Of a DNA stretch of 64,000 bases, positions 45,054 through 54,741 are shown piece by piece. Position 1 is the first letter of the stretch. Each line of letters opens with the position of its first letter. The stretch covers positions 248,001 through 312,000 of the forward strand of contig NZ_CP048021.1 of NCBI RefSeq assembly GCF_010092505.1, written 5' to 3'. The notes under the pieces are model-generated. The model was not told where the DNA came from. It saw nothing but the letters and a program-made list of their open reading frames with translations, and searched no databases. The position numbers and the translations under genes are program-made. Source of the stretch: Virgibacillus sp. MSP4-1 (GTDB taxonomy: Bacteria > Bacillota > Bacilli > Bacillales > Alkalibacillaceae).

Positions 45054-45222
45054 AACATTCAGCTCCTGTAACAAAGTATATGCATCATTATGGACATTTC
45101 AGGACAGCATGTAAAGCGAAGATGGCCGAAAGAATAACTGATAGAACAAACAGATTATGATACAATAAGGTTCGATGTAAAAGCGATGTTCGGATGACTG
45201 TAAGATGAAGGTGGGATTCAAT

Positions 45223-45855
45223 GTGAATTGGGAAGTACTGCTTGCTCCATATGCTCAAGCAGTAGATGAATTAAAGGTGAAACTTCGCGGAATGCGGAAA
45301 CAATATGAAAATGAGTCCAGTCATTCTCCTATTGAATTTGTGACTGGCAGGGTCAAGCCCATTTCGAGCATTATCGATAAAGCCAGGCGAAAGGGACTCC
45401 CCATTGATCAAGTGGAAAATGAAATCCAGGATATCGCAGGCTTACGTGTTGTCTGTCAATTCGTTGATGACATATATGCTGTGGTAGAAATGTTAAGAAA
45501 TCGCAAGGACTTTATCATTCTGGAAGAAAAGGACTACATATCTGATAAAAAGGAAAGTGGCTATCGTTCTTATCATATGATTATTCATTATCCGGTTGAG
45601 ACGATAAAGGGAGAAAAAATGCTTTCAGCCGAAGTACAGATCCGGACCTTAGCCATGAATTTCTGGGCGACAAATGAGCATTCCTTAAACTATAAGTATT
45701 CCGGGCAGATACCGGTGGAAATCCAAAGCCGGCTTAAGCGGGCAGCGGAAGCGGCTTTTCGACTGGATGAAGAGATGTCAGCGATTCGTCATGAAGTACA
45801 GGAGGCACAAAAAATTTTTCGCAAAAAAAAGGAACGGGATAATCGTGAAACGTAA
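45223..45855 (+). CDS. sasB: Small alarmone synthetase (YjbM/RelQ type)
   Basis: This single-domain (p)ppGpp synthetase lacks a hydrolase domain. From GTG 45223 (AAGGTGG eight bases upstream) it has 210 residues. Key motifs are visible: GRVKPISSIIDKARRKGLP (~45-63), DIAGLRVVCQFVDDIY (~76-91) with the catalytic D, GYRSYHMIIHYPVE (~122-135) and SAEVQIRTLAMNFWA (~145-159) with the E-V-Q-I-R triad. RelQ-type enzymes are tetramers activated by pppGpp. It is followed by nadF. Confidence 0.94.
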   Translation: MNWEVLLAPYAQAVDELKVKLRGMRKQYENESSHSPIEFVTGRVKPISSIIDKARRKGLPIDQVENEIQDIAGLRVVCQFVDDIYAVVEMLRNRKDFIILEEKDYISDKKESGYRSYHMIIHYPVETIKGEKMLSAEVQIRTLAMNFWATNEHSLNYKYSGQIPVEIQSRLKRAAEAAFRLDEEMSAIRHEVQEAQKIFRKKKERDNRET

Positions 45856-45883
45856 GAATTGGGGAAAGGGGTGACCGGCAGAT

Positions 45884-46687
45884 ATGAAATTTGCCATTCA
45901 ATGTAAAGGAGATCAGACTTCCAGGGAAATTAAGTTGAAGATTAAAAATTACTTAGAGGAATTCAATTTGGAATATAACGAACAAGAGCCGGATTTAGTC
46001 ATTTCCGTTGGCGGGGATGGAACGCTCCTGGAAGCCTTTCATTCCTACAATCACCGTCTTAAGCAAACCGCTTTTATAGGGATTCATACTGGACACTTAG
46101 GTTTTTACGCGGATTGGCTGCCAAAGGAATTGGAGAAGCTTATTATTGAAATTGCCCGTACACCATTCCAGGTTGTGGAATATCCCATTCTTGATATTAA
46201 AATTCATCCAAAGAACGGCGAAAGTGAAGATCATTACTTAGCCTTAAATGAAGGTTCTGTGAAAACATCAGAGGGGTCCGTCGTTCTGGATGTTGAGATT
46301 AAAGGAGAGCATTTTGAAACCTTCCGTGGAGACGGATTATGCATTTCAACCCCGTCCGGAAGTACAGCCTATAATAAAGCATTAGGAGGAGCCATTATTC
46401 ATCCTTCGTTAGAGGCGATACAGATTACAGAGATGGCCTCCATTAATAACCGGGTGTTCCGTACGGTAGGTTCACCACTTATATTACCGAAGCATCATAC
46501 GTGTATGTTAAAACCGCTGAATGACCGAAGCTTTTTAATAACCATTGATCATCACACATACTCTTATAAAGATGTTAAAGCAATTGAGTGCAGAGTAGCG
46601 AAAGAAAAAGTGAAGTTTGCCCGTTTTCGCCCATTTCCGTTCTGGAAAAGGGTGCATGATTCATTTGTGGCTGATGAGCGTCAATAA
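45884..46687 (+). CDS. nadF: NAD kinase
   Basis: This 267-residue enzyme phosphorylates NAD to NADP. The GGDGT motif ([14 protein letters not shown], ~45-57) and the ALNEGSVK (NE/D) motif near ~125 are intact, with [17 protein letters not shown] (~155-171) completing the diacylglycerol-kinase-like fold. AAAGGGG lies upstream of ATG. It is followed by the pseudouridine synthase after 16 bases, and the sasB-nadF-yjbO set forms one operon as in B. subtilis. Confidence 0.96.
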   Translation: MKFAIQCKGDQTSREIKLKIKNYLEEFNLEYNEQEPDLVISVGGDGTLLEAFHSYNHRLKQTAFIGIHTGHLGFYADWLPKELEKLIIEIARTPFQVVEYPILDIKIHPKNGESEDHYLALNEGSVKTSEGSVVLDVEIKGEHFETFRGDGLCISTPSGSTAYNKALGGAIIHPSLEAIQITEMASINNRVFRTVGSPLILPKHHTCMLKPLNDRSFLITIDHHTYSYKDVKAIECRVAKEKVKFARFRPFPFWKRVHDSFVADERQ

Positions 46688-46703
46688 AGCAGGTGAAACG
46701 AAA

Positions 46704-47588
46704 ATGAAATGGACAATTGAACATAAACATGAGGGGATGCTCGTACGCGATTACTTAACTTCGGTACGGGCATTTTCACGGCGAATGATAAAAACCGTAA
46801 AATTTTCGGATGGTATTAAAGTGAATGGCTGCTCTGTTACGGTAAGGTATAACCTGAGAAAGGGAGATCTTCTCGAAATTTCCTTCCCTGAGGAACAGGA
46901 GAACAGTCGGCTTGAGCCTATGGAGATTCCTCTGAATATCGTTTATGAAGACCAGGATGTCCTGGTATTGGATAAACAGACCGGTATTCCGGTTATGCCA
47001 AGTCCCCATTCGAATGCCGGATCCATTGCTAATGGACTTGTAGCGCATTATCAAAAACAGGGAGAACATTATACAGCACACATTGTGACAAGACTTGACC
47101 GTCATACTTCCGGGCTAATGCTCGTGGCTAAGCATCGGTTTAGTCATTCACAGTTATCTTTTCAACAGCAGCAGGGTAACGTGAAGCGGGCCTATACCGC
47201 TATAGTGCAAGGGTTTATGGAGAATAAAAAGGGTGAAATTCATGCGCCAATAGGACGAAAAGAAGGCTCAATCATTGAGCGGGAGGTGCGGTCTGATGGG
47301 CAGGAGGCAATCACCTTGTATGAAGTGGAATCGGAGTATGATCCAGGGTTTTCCTGTGTCAATGTTTCGCTTCAGACAGGGAGAACACACCAAATTCGTG
47401 TCCACTTCTCCTGGAGGGGCCATCCCCTTTTAGGAGATGACCTGTATGGTGGTCCTGTAAACAGAATAAATCGCCAGGCTCTGCACTGTCACAAGTTGAC
47501 CTTTTATCAGCCCTTTAAACAGGAGTGGCTTCATTTTACTTCCGGATACCCGGATGATATGAAACAGCTTATTCCTGAATCGAATTAA
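46704..47588 (+). CDS. yjbO: RluA-family pseudouridine synthase (YjbO)
   Basis: This 294-residue enzyme isomerises uridine in structured RNA. An S4-like N-terminal part ([20 protein letters not shown], ~38-57) precedes the catalytic domain with [12 protein letters not shown] (~90), the catalytic aspartate in [16 protein letters not shown] (~133) and the [11 protein letters not shown] motif (~231). The start at 46704 is chosen because AGGTG lies nine bases upstream; the frame from 46617 runs into nadF. Its stop overlaps that of convergent prpE. Confidence 0.92.
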   Translation: MKWTIEHKHEGMLVRDYLTSVRAFSRRMIKTVKFSDGIKVNGCSVTVRYNLRKGDLLEISFPEEQENSRLEPMEIPLNIVYEDQDVLVLDKQTGIPVMPSPHSNAGSIANGLVAHYQKQGEHYTAHIVTRLDRHTSGLMLVAKHRFSHSQLSFQQQQGNVKRAYTAIVQGFMENKKGEIHAPIGRKEGSIIEREVRSDGQEAITLYEVESEYDPGFSCVNVSLQTGRTHQIRVHFSWRGHPLLGDDLYGGPVNRINRQALHCHKLTFYQPFKQEWLHFTSGYPDDMKQLIPESN

Positions 47589-48328
47589 TCTTCAAATGAA
47601 CGGAATTTCTCTTTTATATAGGGCTGATTGGAAGAAACTGAAACCAGTTTCTCTTCTGGTAAGCGAAAGGCGGTTAGCTTTCCGCCGAACACGCAGCCCG
47701 TATCAATATTTACAGTTTTTTGCTTGAAACGGGGCTCCTTTACAGGGGTGTGGCCATAGACGATCCACTGATCACCTCTGTAATGCTTTGCCCAGTCGCG
47801 TCTCTCAGGTCTGCCCTGTTCATCTGTTTTTCCGGTGATGTCTCCGTACAAAACAAAGGTCTTTACTTTTTTTCCCTGCTTGTCAATCAAATCTTCTTTA
47901 ATTCCAGCATGGGCAACAACTGCATGGACCTCAGGAAGTTTTAAGTATAACGGTGCTTTTTCGTATAACTCCAAGAATTTTGCTTTTATCGATGCCTGCT
48001 CTTCCTTATTGCTTTGCTCATATTCTGCGACCGTCGTCTCCAACCCATGCTTCTGTTTAACAGGATTACCGAGAAAATACCGGTACAGTTTATCGCAATG
48101 ATTGCCGGGTATATACTTTCCCTTCTGCTTTCCAATTACAAGCTGGTATACCAATTCAATGACATCCAGTGAATTTGGTCCTCTGTCCGTTAAATCACCT
48201 AAAAATACAGGAATACGTGACTCCGGATGTTCAGGAATCCCATTGGTCCACTGATAGCCGAGCTTCGTCAACAGCTCCGTTAATTCTTCATAGCATCCAT
48301 GAACATCTCCAATGACATCAACCTTCAT
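47585..48328 (-). CDS. prpE: Bis(5'-nucleosyl)-tetraphosphatase PrpE-like
   Basis: This 247-residue calcineurin-type phosphoesterase has metal-binding motifs [10 protein letters not shown] (~6-15), [10 protein letters not shown] (~38-47), [10 protein letters not shown] (~75) and the histidine in [10 protein letters not shown] (~190). PrpE of B. subtilis hydrolyses Ap4A asymmetrically and affects spore germination. From the ATG at 48328, AGGAGG is eight bases upstream. It ends convergently with yjbO, sharing four bases. Confidence 0.88.
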   Translation of the reverse strand: MKVDVIGDVHGCYEELTELLTKLGYQWTNGIPEHPESRIPVFLGDLTDRGPNSLDVIELVYQLVIGKQKGKYIPGNHCDKLYRYFLGNPVKQKHGLETTVAEYEQSNKEEQASIKAKFLELYEKAPLYLKLPEVHAVVAHAGIKEDLIDKQGKKVKTFVLYGDITGKTDEQGRPERRDWAKHYRGDQWIVYGHTPVKEPRFKQKTVNIDTGCVFGGKLTAFRLPEEKLVSVSSNQPYIKEKFRSFED

Positions 48329-48350
48329 ACACCATACCTCCTGAATATAG

Positions 48351-48384
48351 AAAAAGAGTGGAAGACAATAGTATCTTTCCACTC
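48351..48384 (-). terminator. Terminator of the rodA-type gene
   Basis: The stem GAGTGGAA / TTCCACTC is followed by TTTTTC on the minus strand. It lies just upstream of prpE. Confidence 0.7.
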
Positions 48385-48447
48385 CATGGTATATCTATCA
48401 ATCCTTTAGCACGTTAATGCTTTAGTGAATGTGGGGACAGTCCCCGA

Positions 48448-49617
48448 CTAGTCATCAAACATATAGCTCCGAATACGTGAACGGATGTTTAAAATGAGTC
48501 CAATTGCCATCATATAGGCAATCAGTGAGCTTCCGCCTGCGCTGATAAATGGAAGAGGAAGGCCTGAAATAGGAAGGAGTTTAAGAGACATCCCGATATT
48601 CTGGATCACCTGATAGGTAATCATGCCAACCACTCCCGCACAGATATAACTTCCGAATGGATCCTTGCAGGCTAGAGCTGTCTGTATAATCCGGTAAATT
48701 AAAAAGAAAAACAAGATAATAACAATGCTTGATCCGACAAATCCAAACTGCTCACCTATAACCGAAAAAATCATATCAGATTCCCTGACTGGAATATTGG
48801 TTACGTCAAAGTTATCAAACCCTTTACCAAACAATTGTCCGGAACCAATCGCAAGCAGGGTATTATTAATTTGATAGCCGGACCCCTGGACATTTTGCTG
48901 AGGATCAAACCAGGCTTCCAGTCTCTCGAACACGTGGCTGAATATCGTATCATTCAAATAGTTCTGGACAAAGTCGGGAAATAAAAAATACAGGCCAATG
49001 AAGGCGCCGATAATGAGTCCAACCAAACCTGTGATAACGAGCAATATGCGCCACCGTATACCAGAAACTAAAATCATAAAGGCAACAATACAGGTCAGAA
49101 CAACCGCCGATCCCACATCAGGCATACCAAATACGATTAATACCGGGGGCAGTGTTACAAGCCCAACCTTTGCAAGTAACCAGACATCATCTTTAAAACC
49201 AGGTTTTAACCGCTTCTCATTGTGGGTAGTGATGACGTGGGCAACAGTCAATATCAGAATAATCTTCATAAACTCGGCTGGTTGTACGGTCCCAACTCCA
49301 AGATCGTACCATCCCCTGGCATTGTTTAGTTCAAGGGCAAACGGCAGAAAGTACACCCCTGCCAATGCAAAGAGCCCAATCACGTATAAAATCCAGGTTA
49401 CTTTACGATAATTGTCATAATCAAAGAACATCATCGCGCCAATAACGATGAAACCTAAAATATACCACTGTATCTGCTGTTTATAAAAAATGGTATCAGA
49501 ATCAGTTAAAAGAATATCCTGCACGGTATATAATGAAATAACACTAATAGCTCCCAGTGCAAGAATGATAAATATTAAAATGTAGTCTATATTAAACCGT
49601 TTATTATCCTTTTCCAT
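48448..49617 (-). CDS. FtsW/RodA/SpoVE-family SEDS protein, probably RodA
   Basis: SEDS proteins polymerise peptidoglycan glycan strands with class B PBPs. This ~389-residue protein has about ten helices and the conserved segments VGTVQPAEFMKIILIL (~107-122), the loop with YQINNTLLAIGSGQLFGKGF (~248-267), and LPLPFISAGGSSLIAYMMAI near the C-terminus. The length, and the absence of a long cytoplasmic tail, favours RodA (elongation) over FtsW. The start at 49617 has only a weak GGGA site. It is monocistronic, upstream of prpE. Confidence 0.85.
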   Translation of the reverse strand: MEKDNKRFNIDYILIFIILALGAISVISLYTVQDILLTDSDTIFYKQQIQWYILGFIVIGAMMFFDYDNYRKVTWILYVIGLFALAGVYFLPFALELNNARGWYDLGVGTVQPAEFMKIILILTVAHVITTHNEKRLKPGFKDDVWLLAKVGLVTLPPVLIVFGMPDVGSAVVLTCIVAFMILVSGIRWRILLVITGLVGLIIGAFIGLYFLFPDFVQNYLNDTIFSHVFERLEAWFDPQQNVQGSGYQINNTLLAIGSGQLFGKGFDNFDVTNIPVRESDMIFSVIGEQFGFVGSSIVIILFFFLIYRIIQTALACKDPFGSYICAGVVGMITYQVIQNIGMSLKLLPISGLPLPFISAGGSSLIAYMMAIGLILNIRSRIRSYMFDD

Positions 49618-49972
49618 TTTAATTCCCTTTCTATGGTAAAAAAACAAAGAAGTTGGACATGATTCGCTAAAATATACATTCTTATTCTATTATATATTGT
49701 TCATGAAAATTCACGATTCGTCAATTATAAATATAGACGTCTCACAAGTTGACAAACCCTACAGACCGTTTTACGATAAAGTGACACTTTTATGAGGGTT
49801 CACTGATGATTAGTTGAACTTATCAGGGATTGACTGGCTGTTTATCCTCCACTTGGTCTTGATGGATGCCCGCAAGACTCGAAATGGGGATATTACGGTC
49901 AGTTAATATGCGATAAAACGGTTCCGATGAAAACATACGGGAAACGAAACAGAACTAAGGGGGCTGTAACCT
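49618..49972. other. Intergenic region with the mgtE promoter and ~190-base leader
   Basis: TTGACA (49749-49754) and TACGAT (49772-49777) are separated by 17 bases and point to mgtE. That leaves a leader of about 190 bases before the gene. The leader does not match the M-box (magnesium riboswitch) consensus as I know it, and I could not derive a clear alternative fold. No ORF was found. Confidence 0.5.
49749..49777 (+). promoter_or_regulatory. Probable mgtE promoter
   Basis: A perfect -35 (TTGACA) is followed after 17 bases by TACGAT, a 4-of-6 match to the -10 consensus. Confidence 0.5.
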
Positions 49973-51340
49973 ATGGAAAAGTTAGATGAACATACCCTCC
50001 CGCACTGGTGGATAGATGTACAGAAAGCACTGGAAACTGAAAATATAGATGGATTTCGTTCTGAATTTATGAATCTTCACCCGTATGATCAGACACAAAT
50101 CTTTTTAGCTCAGGAAAAAAAAGAACGAATGCTGATTTATACATACTTGTCACCGGAAGAAATGGCAGATATCCTGGAAAACATTGAATTAGACCGGCTA
50201 GATCCGATATTAACGGAAATGGACGCCCGATATGCTTCTCAGGTATTGGGGGAGATGGCGACAGATGATGCCGTTGATGTGCTGAATACGCTGGATCAAA
50301 ATGAAGTGGCAAGCTTTTTAACGATTATGGATAAAGAAGATGCTGAAGATATAAAAGGCCTGCTTCATTATGAAGAGAAAACAGCCGGAAGTATTATGAC
50401 AACCGAATTTGTGGCCATTGAAGCGGCCATGACGATTCGGGAAGCAATGGTACACCTGCGGAACGAGGCACCAGACGCAGAAACCATTTATTATGTCTAT
50501 GTCGTCAATGAAGATAAGAAGCTTGTTGGAGTCATATCCTTAAGAGATCTGATTATTTCAGAAGAAGACAGGGCCATATCAGATGTCATGAGTGATCGAA
50601 TAGTCTCCATATCCGTTGGAGAAGACCAGGAGGAAGCGGCTAAGATGATGCGTGACTATGATTTACTTGCACTTCCTGTTGTGGATTTCCAGCAGCATTT
50701 ATTAGGAATTATAACGGTTGACGATATTATGGATGTTATGGATGAAGAGGCAAGCGAGGACTATTCAAAGCTTGCGGCTGTATCGGATATGGAAACCCCT
50801 GATACAAGTGCATGGATGGCTGCAAAAAAAAGACTTCCATGGCTGATCGTTTTACTATTTCTGGGTATGCTTACCGCAAATTTAATTGGTCAGTTTGAGC
50901 AGGCGCTGACCAAGGTTCCCTTACTTGCCGTATTTATACCGCTCATTGCAGGGATGGCAGGAAATACTGGTACCCAGGCATTGGCCGTTGCAGTACGTGG
51001 AATTGCCACAGGGGAATCGAGGGCAGATGGAAAAATACGAATATTGCTGCGTGAAGCGATGACCGGTTTAATTACGGGTATATCCTGTGGTGTGGTCATT
51101 ACAGCGGTAATCTATCTATGGCAGGGAGAATTTTATCTTGGATTGCTGGTAGGACTTTCAATTTTAGGATCTTTGGTTGTAGCAACCATTGCCGGTTCGT
51201 TTATTCCATTGTTAATGCACAGACTTCATGTTGATCCTGCAGTGGCTAGCGGACCTTTTATTACAAGTATTAATGATATTATCTCCATTCTAATTTATTT
51301 TGGAATGGCTACCCTGTTTATGGATATGTTAATTTCCTGA
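49973..51340 (+). CDS. mgtE: Magnesium transporter MgtE
   Basis: This 455-residue channel has an N-terminal MgtE helical domain (~35-140, repeats such as ILTEMDARYASQVLGEM), two CBS domains (~140-265, IMTTEFVAIEAAMTIREAM and LVGVISLRDLIISE) and a five-helix membrane domain from ~285, with the selectivity region PLIAGMAGNTGTQALAVAVR. Acidic residues of the N and CBS domains bind Mg2+ and gate the pore. AAGGGGG lies nine bases upstream of ATG. Confidence 0.95.
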   Translation: MEKLDEHTLPHWWIDVQKALETENIDGFRSEFMNLHPYDQTQIFLAQEKKERMLIYTYLSPEEMADILENIELDRLDPILTEMDARYASQVLGEMATDDAVDVLNTLDQNEVASFLTIMDKEDAEDIKGLLHYEEKTAGSIMTTEFVAIEAAMTIREAMVHLRNEAPDAETIYYVYVVNEDKKLVGVISLRDLIISEEDRAISDVMSDRIVSISVGEDQEEAAKMMRDYDLLALPVVDFQQHLLGIITVDDIMDVMDEEASEDYSKLAAVSDMETPDTSAWMAAKKRLPWLIVLLFLGMLTANLIGQFEQALTKVPLLAVFIPLIAGMAGNTGTQALAVAVRGIATGESRADGKIRILLREAMTGLITGISCGVVITAVIYLWQGEFYLGLLVGLSILGSLVVATIAGSFIPLLMHRLHVDPAVASGPFITSINDIISILIYFGMATLFMDMLIS

Positions 51341-51423
51341 TGAAAATAGGGGTAATAGCACACACTAGGCTGATCTGGCATATAGTGGAGGGTAGAAAAC
51401 CATTTAAGAGAAGGGGAGAAATT

Positions 51424-51834
51424 ATGTCCACTAACGATAAAATGGCAAAGAGTCCTCTGCTATATATCACGCAGCCGAGGGATGTCCGTGTACAGGCCAG
51501 TATGCAGGAGTATTCGGTTTATAAGAAAAAAACACAGAATCAAACGAAAGATTCGGAACAGGGGGAGGAAACCGGAAGCGGGGAAGAGGCCGAAACAACG
51601 CAGGAAGATAAAAAATTTCGCGACATGACAGTAGAAGAAAAAATCAGCTACTTAACCCGCCTGCCTTCCCAAATGCCCAGAATGAAATGTGAAGTGCTTA
51701 CTCAAGATCAGCGCTATCGTGGTCTGATTCAGGACTTTAATGATGACACGATTCGAATGAGAACGGTTCAAAAACCTTATCGTGTTGAGCTCAGCCTTTC
51801 AGACATTGAAGATGTAAAATTAATGGGCTTCTAA
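51424..51834 (+). CDS. cotO: Spore coat protein CotO family
   Basis: From the ATG at 51424 (AAGGGGAG upstream) the protein is 136 residues. It starts MSTNDKMAKSPLLYITQPRD, has a central highly charged, low-complexity stretch (~45-75, rich in E, K and Q), and ends in a compact C-terminal region: TVEEKISYLTRLPSQMPRM and the beta-rich YRGLIQDFNDDTIRM. This layout matches CotO, an outer-coat morphogenesis protein. A sequence resembling a sigma-K -10 (CATATAG) lies ~45 bases upstream, suggesting late mother-cell expression. Confidence 0.82.
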   Translation: MSTNDKMAKSPLLYITQPRDVRVQASMQEYSVYKKKTQNQTKDSEQGEETGSGEEAETTQEDKKFRDMTVEEKISYLTRLPSQMPRMKCEVLTQDQRYRGLIQDFNDDTIRMRTVQKPYRVELSLSDIEDVKLMGF

Positions 51835-51961
51835 AAGGATCATTTGACAAAGGTATGGTAAACAAATTCCCTGATTTAGGACATTTAACCAAACACAGGG
51901 GAGTACAAACGCATAGACTGTATCTTGAAATGACTACTATCTTAAAGGAGTTGAAGTCCAT

Positions 51962-52204
51962 ATGTCTGATCGTAAAAGAGAAATTCATGTTAAAGACTTA
52001 GTCATTAAAGCAGATAATGTAGTATTTGAACCACCAAGAAGACGTTCGGCCGATCCATTTTTCGGACCGCCACGCCATCAACAGGAAGAAAATGATGCAG
52101 AGTCTAATACGGAAGTAGATGTTGACGTGGATGTGGATGTAAAACAGGAGGATGACTCGGAAGACGAAAGAGAAAGAAGACGCCCACCATTCTCATGGAT
52201 CTAA
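51962..52204 (+). CDS. Small acidic protein with VDVD repeat, possible coat-associated
   Basis: This 80-residue protein starts MSDRKREIHVKDLVIKADNV, has an Arg/Pro-rich middle (PPRRRSADPFFGPPRHQQEE), then an unusual alternating Val-Asp run (EVDVDVDVDV), an acidic patch and an Arg/Pro-rich end. AAAGGAG lies upstream. It follows cotO in the same direction; a CATAGACTG element upstream resembles a sigma-K -10 box. The family is unknown; a spore role is inferred only from neighbours. Confidence 0.6.
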   Translation: MSDRKREIHVKDLVIKADNVVFEPPRRRSADPFFGPPRHQQEENDAESNTEVDVDVDVDVKQEDDSEDERERRRPPFSWI

Positions 52205-52211
52205 ACCCAAA

Positions 52212-52242
52212 GACAGTCTCAGTAAATGAGACTGTCCTTTTT
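52212..52242 (+). terminator. Terminator
   Basis: A perfect 10-bp stem (GACAGTCTCA / TGAGACTGTC) has a T6 tract, directly after the acidic small gene. Confidence 0.88.
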
Positions 52243-52263
52243 TATTAAGGAAGGGAAATTACT

Positions 52264-52458
52264 ATGAAAGAAAAGGATCTGATTCGTTTTCTTGACGCAT
52301 TTGAACGTTTTCTCGGACGGAATGAACACTGGTTTCAAAACCCAGAGGAAAAAATGGAACAATTTGAAAAAGATATGAACGAATGGGATCAGGACTTTAT
52401 AAAACAAATCGGCGGGGTAGAGAAAATCATAAAAGAGCTGGAAAAAAGAATGGAATGA
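52264..52458 (+). CDS. Small helical charged protein
   Basis: This 64-residue protein is wholly helical and charged (MKEKDLIRFLDAFERFLGR at the start), with no membrane segment or cysteine. GAAGGGAAA lies upstream of ATG. It sits between two other small genes of the coat region. The family is not recognised. Confidence 0.55.
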   Translation: MKEKDLIRFLDAFERFLGRNEHWFQNPEEKMEQFEKDMNEWDQDFIKQIGGVEKIIKELEKRME

Positions 52459-52561
52459 CAAAAATCAGCAAACTTTTTTTGAATTTTCCATTACAATGAT
52501 AGAAAGCAGGCTTACATTCAGGCCTGTAAGGGTATTGATAACTAAGAAGGGAGTGTTAGTT

Positions 52562-52840
52562 ATGGGATACATTCTGCCCATGAGACCTCTGCAGTATGAC
52601 ACTTACCATCAGCGAGTACACAAAAAGGAAAACGCACCGTATAACATTGAAAAACCTCACCAGGTACTTCATCATAAACTGAACAGCCACGAATACCGCT
52701 CCACCAGATATCTAAAGCCCGCTACATTATATTCAGAAACAGGATCAAAAGAGGGAATAAACAAGATTCCTGATACAGCTGCCCGCAAGCTTGCAGCCGG
52801 CTTAACCGGGAAAGGGAAGCATATAGATAAAGTCGTTTAG
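52562..52840 (+). CDS. Small protein, unknown function, conserved-looking
   Basis: From the ATG at 52562 (AAGGGAGTG upstream) it has 92 residues, starting MGYILPMRPLQYDTYHQRVH. The N-terminus resembles hypothetical proteins I have seen in other Bacillaceae. The rest is basic and polar and ends TGKGKHIDKVV. No membrane segment. The frame to 52496 has no start signal. Confidence 0.6.
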   Translation: MGYILPMRPLQYDTYHQRVHKKENAPYNIEKPHQVLHHKLNSHEYRSTRYLKPATLYSETGSKEGINKIPDTAARKLAAGLTGKGKHIDKVV

Positions 52841-52858
52841 GACGAAAAAAAGGGGAGG

Positions 52859-53533
52859 TTAATATGCCTCCACATATAAACCTTCCCCTTCTTTCCATTC
52901 AGCGTAGAACACTTCCTTATATTCCTTTATTTCCTGTTTGGATAGTTCATTCTTTAACTGTTCTTCTGTAAGCTGAACCTCTTCTAAATTGTCCTCCACA
53001 ACCTCTCCGTCCAAAATGACACTGTAGGGGAGAACAACACTTTCCGGTTTTGCATTTACATCGGCGCGTGTTGCCTGCTGTTGCATGGACTTCTTCAGTA
53101 CTGAAATCGTACCATCAGTTTCAAAAATGGCAAATTCAACATCCCGAATGGAAAACGTATCTTTAGAACGCAATAAATGCTGTAATTGATTCAAATCCAA
53201 TTTCGCTTTCTTCATTTGCTCTCTTTGCAGTTTGCCATTGCGTATGACAATAGAAGGTTTCCCTTCCAGAAGTTCTCTGGACTTGGACACCTTTTGCGTA
53301 ATCATTTCAGTGATGTAAATGAGGGACCCCCATAGCAGTACAGCATATAAAATAGCGAGTATACCCGCATTTTTATCAAACAACGCATTTCCCACTAATT
53401 CACCGAGAACCAGTGCGGCTATAAAGTCAAAGGCAGTAATTTGTGTAATCTGTGATTTTCCTAAGATTTTTGTCAGAATAAATAAAGCAATAAAGCCAAC
53501 AAAGGAATCAATGGTTAAACTGACAAAGTTCAT
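52859..53533 (-). CDS. DUF421 membrane protein (YetF/YrbG family)
   Basis: This 224-residue protein has three helices at ~7-22, ~32-50 and ~58-76, then a cytoplasmic DUF421 domain with RELLEGKPSIVIRNGKLQ (~87-104), LRSKDTFSIRDVEFAIFETD and TISVLKKS. The family is linked in part to spore membranes in B. subtilis, but its role is not settled. AAAGGTTGGG precedes ATG. Confidence 0.88.
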   Translation of the reverse strand: MNFVSLTIDSFVGFIALFILTKILGKSQITQITAFDFIAALVLGELVGNALFDKNAGILAILYAVLLWGSLIYITEMITQKVSKSRELLEGKPSIVIRNGKLQREQMKKAKLDLNQLQHLLRSKDTFSIRDVEFAIFETDGTISVLKKSMQQQATRADVNAKPESVVLPYSVILDGEVVEDNLEEVQLTEEQLKNELSKQEIKEYKEVFYAEWKEGEGLYVEAY

Positions 53534-53660
53534 ATGTATCCCAACCTTTGTTTAACATTTCATCAGCACTTTTTCATGCATTACTGGCTGTATCCCCCCA
53601 CTGTTGGAAGTTTCACTTTATTATTTTGCTCAACCGGCTCGTTTCCATACAAAAGGACAC

Positions 53661-53694
53661 AAAAAAATGACTAACCTGTTTAAAGTTAGTCATT
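53661..53694 (-). terminator. Terminator of the yjcG-yjcF operon
   Basis: The stem AATGACTAAC / GTTAGTCATT is followed by TTTTTT on the minus strand, just beyond the yjcF stop. Confidence 0.85.
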
Positions 53695-53698
53695 TCAA

Positions 53699-54130
53699 TC
53701 ACAGAGTTTTCACCATGGTGACATGCGGGATTCCCGCATCCATAAATTCACCTGAAATCGTTTCGTAACCAAGTGACTGATAAAATTTCTCTGCGTGGGT
53801 CTGGGCATTGAGCTTTGATTTCCTGTAATGGTTTTCTTTTATGACTTCTTCCATAGCTTCTATCATTTGTTTCCCAAACTGTCTTCCCCGTTCCTCTTTT
53901 AACACACAGATCCGCTCCAGCTTGCCGTAATCCTCAGCATACCGAAGACGACTGGCAGCAACAGGCTCTCCGTTTTTATAGCCTACGAAATGAACGGCGT
54001 TATGGTCATGCTCATCCATTTCAAGTTCAGGTGAGACGCCCTGCTCATCAATGAAAACGATTTGACGGACTTTATAGGCATCTTTTAATTGATCATCATC
54101 TTCAACTACGTGAATCTGCATATGGCTCAT
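53699..54130 (-). CDS. yjcF: GNAT-family acetyltransferase YjcF
   Basis: This 143-residue protein is almost entirely a GNAT (ElaA-like) domain: KVRQIVFIDEQGVSPELEMD (~20-39), AASRLRYAEDYGKLERICVL and EERGRQFGKQMIEAME with the acetyl-CoA loop. It starts one base after the yjcG stop, and both occur next to each other in B. subtilis. The substrate is unknown. Confidence 0.88.
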   Translation of the reverse strand: MSHMQIHVVEDDDQLKDAYKVRQIVFIDEQGVSPELEMDEHDHNAVHFVGYKNGEPVAASRLRYAEDYGKLERICVLKEERGRQFGKQMIEAMEEVIKENHYRKSKLNAQTHAEKFYQSLGYETISGEFMDAGIPHVTMVKTL

Positions 54131-54646
54131 TTATTTTGTCTCTCCAAATTTAAAGGTTTCATATACGGTCCAGGAACCATTTTCTAATTGATAGAGAAGC
54201 TGAAAACGGTCGATGGTTTCTTCAATATCAAATTGATGCATTTTCAGGCTGCCATAAACATCTGAGTGTTCCTCAGTGGATAAATCCTGACCAATCGTAA
54301 TGTGGGGAACGAAGGCAAATTGACGTTCATTCGGGAATTTGTCACTATACAGTTTGTCACTGAGTTCGACCAGTTCCTCAACAGGCTGAACCTTTAAATA
54401 GACGGTATTGGTAACCGGATAGAAGGAGCTGACTTTATTAATAATTAATGGGAATGGTTTTGTTTCCTTTGCTACATTTCTAAGTTCCTGTACAATATCA
54501 TCAATTTGAGAATCATCAGCATCAAAGCGTTCCTTGATCGTCACATGAGGAGGGATTAATGCATAGCTGGGGTCATAACGCTTACGATATGAGTTGGCAA
54601 TATCCTGAACCTCTTTTGATGGAAAAACAGCAATTCCATATTTCAT
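54131..54646 (-). CDS. yjcG: 2'-5' RNA ligase/phosphoesterase-fold protein YjcG
   Basis: This 171-residue protein has the two HxT/Sx motifs of the 2H phosphoesterase superfamily: [10 protein letters not shown] (~35-44) and [10 protein letters not shown] (~118-127). Its length equals that of B. subtilis YjcG. Members act on cyclic phosphates or RNA ends, but the physiological substrate is unknown. AAAGGAGG precedes ATG. Confidence 0.92.
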   Translation of the reverse strand: MKYGIAVFPSKEVQDIANSYRKRYDPSYALIPPHVTIKERFDADDSQIDDIVQELRNVAKETKPFPLIINKVSSFYPVTNTVYLKVQPVEELVELSDKLYSDKFPNERQFAFVPHITIGQDLSTEEHSDVYGSLKMHQFDIEETIDRFQLLYQLENGSWTVYETFKFGETK

Positions 54647-54741
54647 AAATGGTCCTCCTTTAAATCCTTTTGATCCTGTTTGATAGTGAAACTATTTCTA
54701 TTATAGCAAAAAATAATCCTTCATTTCTAAAAATTTCATTA

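Noticed and set aside
48430-48446. Short palindrome GGGGACAGTCCCC beside the rodA-type stop
   Set aside because: Only 5 bp per arm without a T tract; not enough to call a terminator or operator.
49767-49922. Long-range pairing ACCGTTTTA / TAAAACGGT around the mgtE leader
   Set aside because: The left arm overlaps the predicted -10 region and would not be in the transcript.
49778-49972. M-box magnesium riboswitch in the mgtE leader
   Set aside because: The leader length is suitable, but I could not find the conserved M-box sequence blocks.
51340-51423. Start of the cotO frame at 51340, overlapping mgtE
   Set aside because: The first 28 codons lack a ribosome-binding site, while the ATG at 51424 has one and gives a family-typical N-terminus.
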